This document shows positions 36,895 through 45,416 of a stretch of DNA of 64,000 nucleotides, piece after piece; the first letter of the stretch is position 1, and the number at the start of each line of letters is the position of its first letter. The DNA lies in contig CAVZBW010000005.1 in assembly GCA_963773635.1 (NCBI GenBank), positions 62,001 through 126,000 on the forward strand, read 5' to 3'. Source of the DNA: CAVZBW01 sp963773635. GTDB taxonomy: Bacteria; Actinomycetota; Acidimicrobiia; Acidimicrobiales; RAAP-2. The translations under genes and the position numbers were made by a program. The notes under the pieces are model-generated. The model saw only the letters and a list, made by a program, of their open reading frames with translations, made no database searches and was not told the DNA's origin.

Positions 36895-37889
36895 GACGTC
36901 GCGCTCCGCGGTGGCGAGGCTGGCGCATCGGGAGCCGCCTCGCCGGCGCCGCCCGTCTGCTCGGCGGGGGCGCCCGTCAGGGCGAGAAAGACGTCGTCGA
37001 GCGAGGGTCGCCGGATCCCGAGGTCGTCCAACGCGATGTTCTCCTCCTGCAGCCGGCGCCCGGCCGCAAGCAGCAGGTCCGTGCCGCCAGCGGTCGGGAC
37101 GTGGACGGTCTGCTGCTCGGGGTCGGTGTTGGGCCGACCGCCGCCGTACTCGGCCAGGACCGAAGCGGCGCGTTCGAGGTCCTCGAAACGTGCGACGCGG
37201 GCCTCGAGCATGCTCCCGCCGGTCTGGTCCTTGAGCTCCTGTGCGGTGCCCTGGGCGATCACCTTGCCGGTGTCGATGACGACGATCTCGTGGGCCAGGC
37301 GTTCGGCCTCCTCCATGTACTGCGTGGTGAGCAGGACCGTCGTGCCGGCCGAGACCAGCTCCTCGATGAAGCGCCAGACCTCGTTGCGCGTCCGGGGGTC
37401 GAGGCCCGTGGTGGGCTCGTCCAGGAAGAGAACGGGTGGACGGGCGACCAGGCTCGCGCCGATGTCGAGTCGCCTGCGCATGCCACCCGAGTAGGTCTTG
37501 ACCAGCCGGTCGCCGGCCTCGGTGAGCGAGAAGCGCTCGAGCACGTCGGCGGCGCGCCGTCGGTACTCGGCGCGGTCGAGGTGGTACCAGAGCCCGACGA
37601 GCTCGAGGTTCTCCCGTCCGGTCAGGAGCTCGTCGACCGCCGCGTACTGACCCGCGAGCCCGATGACGGCGCGCAAGGCCCCGGCGTCCTCGATGACGTC
37701 GTAGCCGGCGACCCTGGCGCGACCGGAGTCGGGTCTCAGCAGGGTGGAGAGCACCCTCACCAGGGTGGTCTTTCCCGCTCCGTTCGGGCCGAGGAGGCCC
37801 AGCACCCGACCTCGTTCGGCCGTGACCTCGACGTCCGCAAGAGCCACGGTCGAGCCGAAGCGCTTCGACACCCCGTCCACCTCGATCAT
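36891..37889 (-). CDS. ABC transporter ATP-binding protein (DrrA-like)
   Basis: The ATG at 37889 gives MIEVDGVSKRFGSTVALADV; a GTG at 37901 is equally possible and the longer open frame is not needed. The 332-residue protein has Walker A LLGPNGAGKTTL, the signature YSGGMRRRLDIGASL, Walker B PVLFLDEPTTGLD and the switch region LLTTQYMEEAERLAHEI, plus the C-terminal DrrA extension ending RPSLDDVFLALTGAPAEQ. DrrAB exporters pump hydrophobic drugs or lipids. The permease gene overlaps its stop. The TetR gene is divergent, with a short shared promoter region. Confidence 0.9.
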   Translation of the reverse strand: MIEVDGVSKRFGSTVALADVEVTAERGRVLGLLGPNGAGKTTLVRVLSTLLRPDSGRARVAGYDVIEDAGALRAVIGLAGQYAAVDELLTGRENLELVGLWYHLDRAEYRRRAADVLERFSLTEAGDRLVKTYSGGMRRRLDIGASLVARPPVLFLDEPTTGLDPRTRNEVWRFIEELVSAGTTVLLTTQYMEEAERLAHEIVVIDTGKVIAQGTAQELKDQTGGSMLEARVARFEDLERAASVLAEYGGGRPNTDPEQQTVHVPTAGGTDLLLAAGRRLQEENIALDDLGIRRPSLDDVFLALTGAPAEQTGGAGEAAPDAPASPPRSATS

Positions 37890-37904
37890 GGGGTCGGCCA
37901 CGCT

Positions 37905-37939
37905 GTCAAGATACAATACGGAACGGTGACGTACCATAA
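37905..37939. promoter_or_regulatory. Divergent promoter/operator region between ABC ATPase and TetR genes
   Basis: This short AT-richer gap holds an interrupted dyad TACG-GAACGGTGA-CGTA flanked by ATACAA and CCATAAAT. It separates the ATPase start from the TetR GTG at 37926, leaving room for only one regulatory site. A TetR-type repressor usually acts on such a divergent gap. No confident -35 and -10 pair was assigned. Confidence 0.4.
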
Positions 37940-38609
37940 ATGTGGCAGAGCTTCCAACGGCTCGCGCCGGGCCGAGACGGGCCGAGAAGGGGTACGCACC
38001 CCCGGTCGGCCGCTCGATGCCGGCCTCGACGCCGCCATCATGGCCGCGGCCCTCGAGGGCCTCTCCGAGCTCGGCTACGACCGGCTGAGCATGGAGGAGA
38101 TCGCCGCTCGGGCCCACACCGGCAAGGGGGCCCTCTACCGCCGTTGGGCCTCCAAGGCCGCGCTCGTCGTCGACGCCGTGGTGGCTTGGCGCGAGACCCT
38201 GGCACCGACCTCCGTTCCCGACACTGGCTCTCTCGACGGTGACCTCGAGGCCCTGGTGGCCGCAGTCCCCGATCTGGACGATGCGATGCGGCACCAGATC
38301 GGGGTCGTCATGGGTCTGCTCACGGCGGCCGGCAGGGATCCGGAGCTGCGGGAGGCGCTGTCCACGACCGCGCTCGATCGGCCTCGGCGGATGATCCGAG
38401 CCGTGCTCGACCGTGCCGTGGCTCGAGGGGAGATCGCCGCGGACCGTGACCTCGAGCTCGTGCCCGATGTCGTGATCGGCCTGGTGCAGGTCCGGATGAC
38501 GCTGCAGGGCGAGTTCCCCGATCGCGCCTACGTCGGAAGGGTCGTGCGCGACGTCCTGCGCCCCCTGCTCGGCGTTGCTCTGGCTCCGGCGCCGCCGAGA
38601 GAAAGCTGA
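37926..38609 (+). CDS. TetR-family repressor
   Basis: The frame is open well upstream, but the region before 37926 belongs to the divergent ABC genes, so the GTG at 37926 (MTYHKCGRAS) is used. The helix-turn-helix is MEEIAARAHTGKGALYRRWA, preceded by DAAIMAAALEGLSELGYDRL. The ligand domain of about 140 residues ends PLLGVALAP. Length is near 227 residues. Position implies control of the DrrAB-like exporter. An N-terminal tail of about 25 basic residues before RTPGRPLDAG may be longer than usual. Confidence 0.87.
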   Translation: MTYHKCGRASNGSRRAETGREGVRTPGRPLDAGLDAAIMAAALEGLSELGYDRLSMEEIAARAHTGKGALYRRWASKAALVVDAVVAWRETLAPTSVPDTGSLDGDLEALVAAVPDLDDAMRHQIGVVMGLLTAAGRDPELREALSTTALDRPRRMIRAVLDRAVARGEIAADRDLELVPDVVIGLVQVRMTLQGEFPDRAYVGRVVRDVLRPLLGVALAPAPPRES

Positions 38610-38677
38610 GCCGCCGCGTCGATCCGCGTCCGTGCCGTGCGTCGGTTTAGATGAGGCGCGGAGAAAGGAGCGGCACC

Positions 38678-39026
38678 ATGGGGCAATACCTCGTGCTGAT
38701 CTACGAGGACGAGACGGGCTGGGAGGACGCCAATCCGGACGAGTTTGGGCGCATGATGGCCCAGCACCAGCGGTTCGGCGAGCGACACCAGGCGTCCATC
38801 CGGGGGGGCAACGCGCTCGATGCCCACGGCCACGGCGACGTCCGTCCGCCGAGAGCTGGGCGGCGAGCCGGTCGTGACCGACGGACCCTTCATCGAGACC
38901 AAGGAGGCCCTCGGCGGCTTCTACCTCGTCGAGGCCGAGGACCTCGACGAGGCGTTGGCCATCGCCCGCGAGGTGCCCGCTCCCTTTGGAGGGGTCGAGG
39001 TGCGCCCGGTGCGCGTCTTCGATTGA
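38678..39026 (+). CDS. YCII/DGPF-family protein, one frameshift
   Basis: AAAGGAG precedes the ATG at 38678. The first frame gives MGQYLVLIYEDETGWEDANP and FGRMMAQHQRFGERHQ; after a shift near 38820 the second gives TATATSVRRELGGEPVVTDG and PFIETKEALGGFYLVEAEDL. Together they make one YCII protein of about 115 residues with the DGPF motif. These small alpha/beta barrel proteins may be stress-linked enzymes of unknown reaction, and they are the usual companions of ECF42-type sigma factors, one of which follows immediately. A run of seven G at 38802-38808 lies near the shift. Confidence 0.83.
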
Positions 39027-40339
39027 TCGCCCCGGTGGAGGGCCGTGGGCCCGAGGCTCGTGCGGTGGAGGGCCGTGGGCCCGAAGCTGGTGCGGTGGAG
39101 GGCCATGCGGCGGTGGTCGCCGCCGTGGCCGACGCGCACCGGCGCGAATGGGCCTTCGTGCTCGCCGCCACGGTGCGGGTTGCCGCGGACCTGGATCTCG
39201 CCGAGGAGTGCGTCCAAGGCGCCTACGCCAGGGCGCTGACCGCCTGGCAGGTCTCCGGCATTCCGGACCGGCCCGGCGCCTGGCTCACGACGACCGCTCG
39301 CAACCTGGCCATCGATGCGGCCCGCCGTGAGGCAACCCTGCGGCGGTCGTTGCCGTTGCTCGTCGAGGACGCGGTCGATCCGCCGATGGAGTCCGTCGGT
39401 TCCCACGAGATACCCGACGATCGGCTCCGGCTCATCTGCACGTGCTGCCATCCTGCATTGGGGCTTCCGGCCAAGGTCGCCCTGACCCTGCGGCTCGTCT
39501 GCGGGTTGAGCACGGCGGAGGTGGCGCGGGCGTTCCTCGTGAGCGAGGGCACGATGGCGGCCCGGATCACCCGGGCCAAGAAGAAGATCGCCCAGGCCCG
39601 CATCCCCTATCGCACGCCACGGGCCTCGGAGCTGCCGGAGCGGATCGCGGCCGTGCTCCAGGTGGTGCATCTCGTGTTTACCACCGGCCACACGGCACCG
39701 GCCGGGGCGGACCTGGTGCGCTACGAGCTGGTGGAGCGTGCCGCGCACCTGGCCCGCATGCTGCGCGTCCTGCTGCCGGGGGATCCCGACGTGGCGGGCC
39801 TGCTCGCGCTCATTCTCCTGAGCGACGCACGCCGGGACACGCGCCAGGGCGCCGACGGCAGGCTCGTCCTGCTCGAGCACCAAGATCGCTCCGGGTGGGA
39901 CCGCAGGGCGATCGACGAGGGCATCGCCCTCGTCCGAGAGGCGCTGGGCGCCCGACCACCCAGCCCGTATGCCCTGATGGCGGCGGTGGCAGCAGTGCAC
40001 GCCGAGGCACCGTCCTGGGAATCCACGGACTGGGCGGAGATCGTCTCGCTCTACGACCTGCTGGTGCGGATCTGGCCGTCCCCGGTCGTCCGGCTCAACC
40101 GGGCGGTGGCTATCGGATTCGCCGACGGCCCGGGCGCCGGCCTCGAGGCCCTGGAGCCCCTCGCCGACGACCCCCAGCTCGCCACCTACCCGTACCTGGC
40201 GGCGGCGCGGGCCGACCTGTGGCGCCGCCAGGGGGACCGCCCCAGGGCCCTCCTCTTCTACGAGGAGGCCCTCGTGCTCACCGACAACGAGGTCGAGCGC
40301 GAGTACCTGGCGCGCCGGATCGCGGAGCTCGAGGCCTGA
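39023..40339 (+). CDS. ECF42-type RNA polymerase sigma factor with C-terminal TPR-like extension
   Basis: The protein starts at a TTG overlapping the YCII stop (TTGA) or at one of the GTGs at 39035, 39065 or 39095; a repeat makes the choice hard, and homology begins near VVAAVADAHRREWAFVLAAT. Region 2 shows DLDLAEECVQGAYARALTAW and AWLTTTARNLAIDAARREAT. Region 4 shows KVALTLRLVCGLSTAEVARA and EGTMAARITRAKKKIAQA. The DRLRLICTCCHPAL block and the long C-terminal domain (ARADLWRRQGDRPRALLFYE) mark the ECF42 group, whose members lack an anti-sigma factor and are thought to be controlled through that extension. Confidence 0.88.
   Translation: MIAPVEGRGPEARAVEGRGPEAGAVEGHAAVVAAVADAHRREWAFVLAATVRVAADLDLAEECVQGAYARALTAWQVSGIPDRPGAWLTTTARNLAIDAARREATLRRSLPLLVEDAVDPPMESVGSHEIPDDRLRLICTCCHPALGLPAKVALTLRLVCGLSTAEVARAFLVSEGTMAARITRAKKKIAQARIPYRTPRASELPERIAAVLQVVHLVFTTGHTAPAGADLVRYELVERAAHLARMLRVLLPGDPDVAGLLALILLSDARRDTRQGADGRLVLLEHQDRSGWDRRAIDEGIALVREALGARPPSPYALMAAVAAVHAEAPSWESTDWAEIVSLYDLLVRIWPSPVVRLNRAVAIGFADGPGAGLEALEPLADDPQLATYPYLAAARADLWRRQGDRPRALLFYEEALVLTDNEVEREYLARRIAELEA
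39034..39110. repeat. 30-base tandem repeat at sigma factor 5' end
   Basis: Copies at 39034-39063 and 39064-39093 differ at two positions, and a partial third copy follows (39094-39110). In the sigma frame they encode VEGRGPEARA, VEGRGPEAGA and VEGHAA. Each unit contains a possible GTG start. The length is divisible by three, so copy number changes would alter the N-terminus without breaking the gene. Confidence 0.88.
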
Positions 40340-40361
40340 CGGCCCCGGCGAGCGCCCGGCC

Positions 40362-40376
40362 GTAACACCGTGACAG
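40362..40376. promoter_or_regulatory. Operator-like 15-mer GTAACACCGTGACAG upstream of SDR gene
   Basis: This sequence lies 10 bases before the GTG of the first SDR gene and matches 14 of 15 bases of the site at 43307-43321. The shared core is a dyad of the form GTNACA-N-TGTNAC with few mismatches. It probably binds the TetR regulator encoded between the two operons. Confidence 0.5.
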
Positions 40377-40385
40377 AATGGCGGG

Positions 40386-41262
40386 GTGATCACCGATCTG
40401 AAGGACAAGGTGGCCGTCGTCACCGGGGGTGCAAACGGGATCGGACGTGGCATCGTCCGGGCGCTCCTCGAGGAAGGGGCCCACGTCGTCATCGCGGACG
40501 TCGAGCAGGCGGTGCTCGAGGAGGCCGTCGCGGAGCTGTCCGACCTGGGGGAGGTGACGGGGGTCCCCACGGACGTGTCCGACTACTCCTCGGTGGAGGC
40601 TCTGGCGGCCCAGGTCTTCGACCGTTACGGAGCGTGTCACCTGTTGTGCAACAACGCCGGCGTCACCTCCGGCGGCGGCGGGCGGCCGTGGGAGCAGGAG
40701 CCCAACGACTGGAAGTGGTGCTTCAGCGTCAACGTGTTCGGCGTCGCCAACGGGATCATGGCGTTCGTGCCGCGGATGATCGACTCGGGGGAACCCGGGG
40801 TGGTGGTCAACACCTCGTCGGGCGACGGCGGGATCGCCCCGGTGCCCTACGCCTCGGTGTACGCGTCGAGCAAGGCGGCGGTCTCGTGCCTGACCGAGGC
40901 GCTGGCCCATCAGCTGCGGGACGCCGGATCCCAGCTCTCGGCGGCGATCTTCTACCCCTCCGGCGGCCTGCTGGAGACGGGCCTGTGGACCGCACAGCGC
41001 AACCGTCCGGCCTCGCTCGCCCGGCAGCGGCCACGTCCGCCCGCCCCTGGCACGACCTTCGAGGAGTTTCGGGAGCAGTTGCGGGCGGCCGGTCGCAACG
41101 CCGAGGTCATGGACCTCGACGAGCTCGGGCGATTCGTCGTGGGCGGCATCAAGGCGGGCGCGTTCATCATCGGCCACGAATCTCGACGAGGCGGGGGCCC
41201 TGCTGCACGCCCGTGCCGACGCCATCGCCAAGGGCGAGCTGCCGCTGCCGGCGGCGATCTGA
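40386..41262 (+). CDS. Short-chain dehydrogenase/reductase, one frameshift near C-terminus
   Basis: From the GTG at 40386 the enzyme has the cofactor loop VVTGGANGIGRGI, NNAGVTSGGG, the catalytic serine region VVNTSSGDGG and the YASSKAAVSCLTEAL block with the Tyr and Lys of the active site. An extra G at about 41178 shifts the frame; without it the C-terminus reads AFIIGHNLDEAGALLHARAD and ends LPLPAAI at 41262, three bases before the next ATG. NAD(P)H-dependent oxidation or reduction of an alcohol or ketone is expected. It leads a two-gene operon with the first amidohydrolase. Confidence 0.85.
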
Positions 41263-41264
41263 CC

Positions 41265-42495
41265 ATGACCGACGAGCGCTACACGGTCATCTCGTCCGAC
41301 GGGCACGCGGGCGCCGACCTGATCGACTACAAGCCCTACCTCGCCACGCGATGGCATGACGAATTCGACGCCTGGGCGGCCGCCTATCTCAACCCGTTCG
41401 CCGATCTCCTCGCCCCCACCGCCTACCGCAACTGGGACAGCGATCGACGCCTCGCCGAGACGACGAGGCCGACGGGATCGCCGCCGAGGTGCTGTTCCCC
41501 AACTCGGTGCCGCCGTTCTTCGAGGAGGGGAACCTGGTCGCCCGACCGCCCTCGGGAGCGCAGTACGAGCGCCGCTGGGCCGGGCTGCAGGCCCACAACC
41601 GCTGGCTCGCCGAGTTCTGCGGCAAGGCGCCGGGACGCCGGGCGGGCATCGTGCAGGTGTTCCTCAATCGGATCGAGGACGCCGTGTCGGAGATCCGGTG
41701 GGCGAGGGACAACCTCGACGTGTTCGGCGGGGCGCTCCTGCCGTCCGCCGGCACCCAACACGGAGCTCCGGCCCTTGTGGGACCCCTACTACGAGCCACT
41801 CTGGGAGGTGTGCGAGGAGCTCGACGTGCCCCTCACGGTCCACAGCGGCAGCGGCCTGCCCGACTACGGCGACCTCGAGCCGGCCCGGGCGGTCATGCTG
41901 GTCGAGCTGCCCTGGTTCAGCCCACCGACCGATCTGGCACCTGATCTTTGGGGGCGTCCTCGACCGGCACCCGGCGTTGCGGATCGCGCTCACCGAGCAG
42001 GGGGTCGCGTGGCTCCCCCGGGGCATCGAGACGCTGGACTGGTTCTACGCACGGATGACCACCGGCGGGAGCGCCGAATCGAACTTCTTCGGCGCGGTGA
42101 CGGCGGGGATGAGCATGCTGCCCTCGGGCTACTTCCGCCGCAATTTCTGGATCGGCGCCAGCTTCCTGCGGCCGAGCGAGGCACCCGAGATCGACGGCCT
42201 CGGCGTCGACCGCATCATGTGGGGCGCCGACTACCCGCACTCGGAGGGCAGCTTCCCGCACTCCCGGGAGGCGCTGCGGGTGGCCTTTGCCGGGCGTCCC
42301 GAGCCGCAGGTGCGGGCCATGGTGGAGAGCAACGCCGCGCAGTTCTACGGCTTCGACCTGCCCTCACTGCGCCAGGTGGGGGAGCGGGTCGGGCCGACGG
42401 TCGCCGAGATCGGACGTCCGATCGAACCGGCGGACTATCCCGCCTCCTCGACCTGCAACGCCTTTGAGCGGGAGGTCACCGCCAGGGCGTGGTGA
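41265..42495 (+). pseudogene. Amidohydrolase-family protein (ACMSD-like superfamily), three frameshifts
   Basis: Family segments occur in order across three frames: MTDERYTVISSDGHAGADLI, then ADGIAAEVLFPNSVPPFFEE after a shift near 41460, LWDPYYEPLWEVCEELDVPL after one near 41757, and WHLIFGGVLDRHPALRIALT after one near 41928, ending FEREVTARAW. Metal-site motifs of amidohydrolase 2 proteins are visible (DGHAG, LTVHSGSG, GADYPHSEGSFP). The usual HxH of the first strand is HxG. It is about 40% similar by eye to the second amidohydrolase in the island. It may hydrolyse or decarboxylate a ring-derived intermediate. The clustered shifts may be sequencing errors. Confidence 0.75.
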
Positions 42496-42555
42496 CGGTC
42501 GACATCCGGCGCCGCGGCTGCGAGCAGCGCTGGGGCGCCAACCGGGTAACGATCC

Positions 42556-43269
42556 TCAGGGGATGATCGACGCGAGCAGCCGATCGATGGTGTAGTCGAG
42601 CATTCCCGCCGGCAGCACCGGCTCACTCATCGCCCGCCGGAGACGATCGTCGATCGCCGGATCGTCGAAGGTCCTCCACAGCTCGCCCACGGCGCCGGGT
42701 ACCGCCTCGCGACGCTCGTAGCTGTCCTCGAGCAGGAGGAAGCCGCCCACGACGAACATGATGGCCCGCACGGCGCGGGCCGCCTCGTCTCCTCGTATAC
42801 CGGCCTTGGCCAGCTCGCGCGCCAGCTCGGCCTGGGCGGGAAGTACAGCTCGCCGGAGCGACCCAGGTAGCGGGCCAACTCGGGTGGCCGACATGGACGA
42901 CAGGTTCTGCCGGTGGATGGCGCGCGCCAGCGAGGCGACGCGTGACCGGGGCGTGCGGCCGCGGGCCACCACCGGCGGGAGATCGGCGAGCATCTCGTCG
43001 AAGAGGGAGTGGAGTACCTGCTCCCGGTTGCCCAGGTGCCAGTAGATGGCGGTGGGAGCCACCCCGACCTTGGCGGCCAGGCGGCGCATGCTCAGACCCT
43101 CGGGCCCGTCCGCCTCGACCATGGTGCGCGCCGCGTCGAGCAGCCGGCGGCGCGTGGGGGTGGCGCCGTTGCTGGAGCGGCTCTGGCTGGAGCGGCTCTG
43201 GCTGGAGCGGCTCTGGCTCGAGCGGCGCTCCCGGCTCGTCCGGGTCGTCCGGCTCGTCGAGGCAGTCAC
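42556..43269 (-). CDS. TetR-family regulator with Ser/Arg/Gln repeat at N-terminus
   Basis: The start is a GTG at 43269. The N-terminal 33 residues are low complexity (RSSQSRSSQSRSSQSRSS), coded by a 15-base tandem repeat. Then comes a normal TetR helix-turn-helix (LDAARTMVEADGPEGLSMRR, VGVAPTAIYWHLGNREQVLH) and a TetR_C-like ligand domain. The gene sits between the two forward operons of the catabolic island, and the operator-like site repeated upstream of both suggests that this protein controls them. The real start may lie after the repeat. Confidence 0.87.
   Translation of the reverse strand: MTASTSRTTRTSRERRSSQSRSSQSRSSQSRSSNGATPTRRRLLDAARTMVEADGPEGLSMRRLAAKVGVAPTAIYWHLGNREQVLHSLFDEMLADLPPVVARGRTPRSRVASLARAIHRQNLSSMSATRVGPLPGSLRRAVLPAQAELARELAKAGIRGDEAARAVRAIMFVVGGFLLLEDSYERREAVPGAVGELWRTFDDPAIDDRLRRAMSEPVLPAGMLDYTIDRLLASIIP
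43171..43225. repeat. 15-base tandem repeat in TetR gene
   Basis: Three identical 15-base copies of GCTGGAGCGGCTCTG (43171-43215) and a partial, diverged fourth encode the repeating Ser-Gln-Ser-Arg-Ser segment on the reverse strand. The unit length keeps the reading frame. Confidence 0.92.
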
Positions 43270-43306
43270 TGCCGGGCGAGCCTACTCGACAAGCCAAGCC
43301 GACCGT

Positions 43307-43321
43307 GTAACACTGTGACAG
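43307..43321. promoter_or_regulatory. Operator-like 15-mer GTAACACTGTGACAG between TetR and decarboxylase genes
   Basis: The site lies in the divergent gap, about 40 bases from the TetR start and 64 bases from the decarboxylase start. With the preceding T it reads TGTAACACTGTGACA, which agrees with its own reverse complement at 12 of 15 positions. A near-identical copy lies at 40362-40376. Autoregulation plus control of both catabolic operons by the TetR protein is the simplest reading. Confidence 0.55.
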
Positions 43322-43384
43322 CGAGCAACCTGTAGGAGGTAGCTGCAACGATTTGCCGGTGGCCACCGGCAAGGGGGACGTGCC

Positions 43385-44165
43385 ATGACCGACATCCGTT
43401 ACGGAGCCCGGCCCGTGCAGCGCAGCCGTGAGATCGAGGCGACCAGCGCCGAGATCTGGTCCGAGGCGGTGACGGCGCTCTGGGAGACCGACCCCGACGC
43501 GATCGCGGCCGTGCTGCCACAGCCGCTCGAGCCGGGCCCCGAGCCGATCGTGCGCCTCACGATCACGACCGTGGAGATGTCCGGGCTGCCGGCCTTCGGT
43601 GCCGGATGGTTCGGGGTCCAGGCGCGCCACGGGGACCGGGTGGGCGAGTACCCCCTCTTCATGCCGATGACGACCGAGCAGTCCGTGCTCGGCGGGCGCG
43701 ACACCTACGGCGAGCCCAAGAAGATCGGGCAGGTGTGGGCCCGTCGCGACGGCGACGCGGTCGAGGCCGGGATCGCGCGGATGGGCTTCACGATCTGCGA
43801 GATCCGTGGCCGCGTGACCGAGACCCGCGATCCCTACGAAAAGGAGAAGGTGGACTTCTGGTTCAAGGTCTCGCCCTCGGCCGAGCGGCCCGGGGAGCTC
43901 GACCAGGATCCCCTCCTCGTCTACGGGGAAAAGACCGAGAAGGCCCGGCTCTACCAGGCGATCGACGGGGACGTGGTCCTCAAGGACTCGCCGCTCGACC
44001 CCGTCGCCGACCTGGCCATCCGTGCGCCTCGTCGACCTCAACTGGACGGAGCGGGCGAGCACCCAGGTCGGCCGGATCATCGGGCCGGTGCCCCGGGCCA
44101 ACCTCGTGCCCTTCATCCACCAGCGCTACGACGACCTGTCCGTGCTCGGGGCGTCCAAGAGATGA
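43385..44165 (+). CDS. Acetoacetate decarboxylase-family protein, one frameshift
   Basis: The ATG at 43385 follows AAGGGGGACG. The protein has the ADC family core: RLTITTVEMSGLPAFGAGWF, YPLFMPMTTEQSVLGGRDTY and GEPKKIGQVWARRDG, in which the lysine pair (K112, K113) matches the Schiff-base lysine and its neighbour in acetoacetate decarboxylase. A shift near 44020 joins DPVADLAI to VRLVDLNWTERASTQVGRII, and the gene ends at 44165, its stop overlapping the next ATG. Related proteins also act on larger beta-keto acids or as hydratases or aldolases. The reaction here is unknown but fits ring-degradation chemistry. Confidence 0.85.
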
Positions 44166-45416
44166 GCGAGCGCTACACGATCATCTCGGCCGACGCGCAC
44201 GCCGGTCTGTCGTGCGAGGCCTACCGCCCGTATCTCGAGACCCGGTACCACGACCGCTTCGACGAGTACCTGGCCGAGCGTGGGGCCAATCGGGACGAGC
44301 AGCTCAAGATGAATTACGACTACATCATGGGCTGGGAGACGGAGAACGAGGAGGGCCTGCGGGGGGCCTGGGATCCCGAGCAGCGGGACAAGGAGCTCGA
44401 CGCGGACGGCGTCGCGGCGGAGGTGATGTTCCCCGACGCCGACGCGATCACCGGCATGGCCTCCCCGCCGTTTGGCGCCGGCCTCTCGGCCGGGGAGATC
44501 ACCGATCCCGAGCTGGCCTTTGCCGGGGCCCGCTCGCACAACCGGTTCCTGGTCGAGCTGTGCAGCCACCATCCGGAGCGGCGAGGTGGCGTGGGTCTCG
44601 TCCCCATCACCCAGGACATCGCTCGCGGCGTCGCCGAGATCGAGTGGCTGGCCGAGCACCCCGGCATCAAGGGGATCATGATCCCGACCATGTGGCACCA
44701 CCACCGGCCGTACAACGACCCGGCCTACGACCCGGTGTGGGCGGCGTGCCAGGCCGCCGGCTTCCCGGTCCACACGCACTCCGGCGAGGCGCCCAGGGAC
44801 GAGTACGGCGACTTCATGGGGATCTACCTCGCCGAGGTCGTCTGGTGGGCGGCGCGGCCGATGTGGCACCTGCTGTTCTCGGGCGCCTTCGAGCGCTTTC
44901 CCGGTCTCAAGTTCGTCGTCACCGAGGCGGCCGCCTACTGGGCCTCCGACATGATGTGGAAATGGGACCAGTACATGGGCGGGGGCCACACCACCAAGAA
45001 GCTGGCCGCCATGCTCGACGGCATCATCTCGGGGCTGCCGTCGGACTACTTCGGCCGGAACATCTTCATCGGGGCCTCGACGATGTCCAAGGAGGAGATC
45101 CGTCGGCGCCACGTGATCGGTTGTGACGTGATCATGTGGGGCACCGACTACCCCCATCCCGAGGGGACCTGGCCGCACACCGCAGCCAGGCTGCGCGCCG
45201 ACTTTGCCGGCGTCCCGGTGGAGGACACCCGCCGGCTGCTCGGGGAGACCGCGGCACGCTGCTACGGGTTCGACCTCGACGCACTGGGCCCGATCGCCGG
45301 CCAAGATCGGACCGACGCCGGAGGACCTGGGGCAGGACCCGACCGTGCGGACCGATCCGGCCGAGGTTGCGACGGCGCGGTGGTGGAAGGAGGAGTACGG
45401 GCTGGCCCCTCGATGA
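44162..45416 (+). CDS. Amidohydrolase-family protein (ACMSD-like superfamily), late frameshift
   Basis: The ATG at 44162 overlaps the decarboxylase stop. The 417-residue protein has SADAHAGLSCEAYRPYLETR, DADGVAAEVMFPDADAITGM, GVGLVPITQDIARGVAEIEW, GFPVHTHSGEAP, WWAARPMWHLLFSGAFERFP and GTDYPHPEGTWPHTAARLRA. These are the TIM-barrel segments of amidohydrolase 2 proteins; the first-strand HxH is HxG, as in its paralogue upstream. A shift near 45300 affects only the tail; the corrected end is RWWKEEYGLAPR at 45416, overlapping the next ATG. It may be a metal-dependent hydrolase or decarboxylase. The substrate is unknown. Confidence 0.83.
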
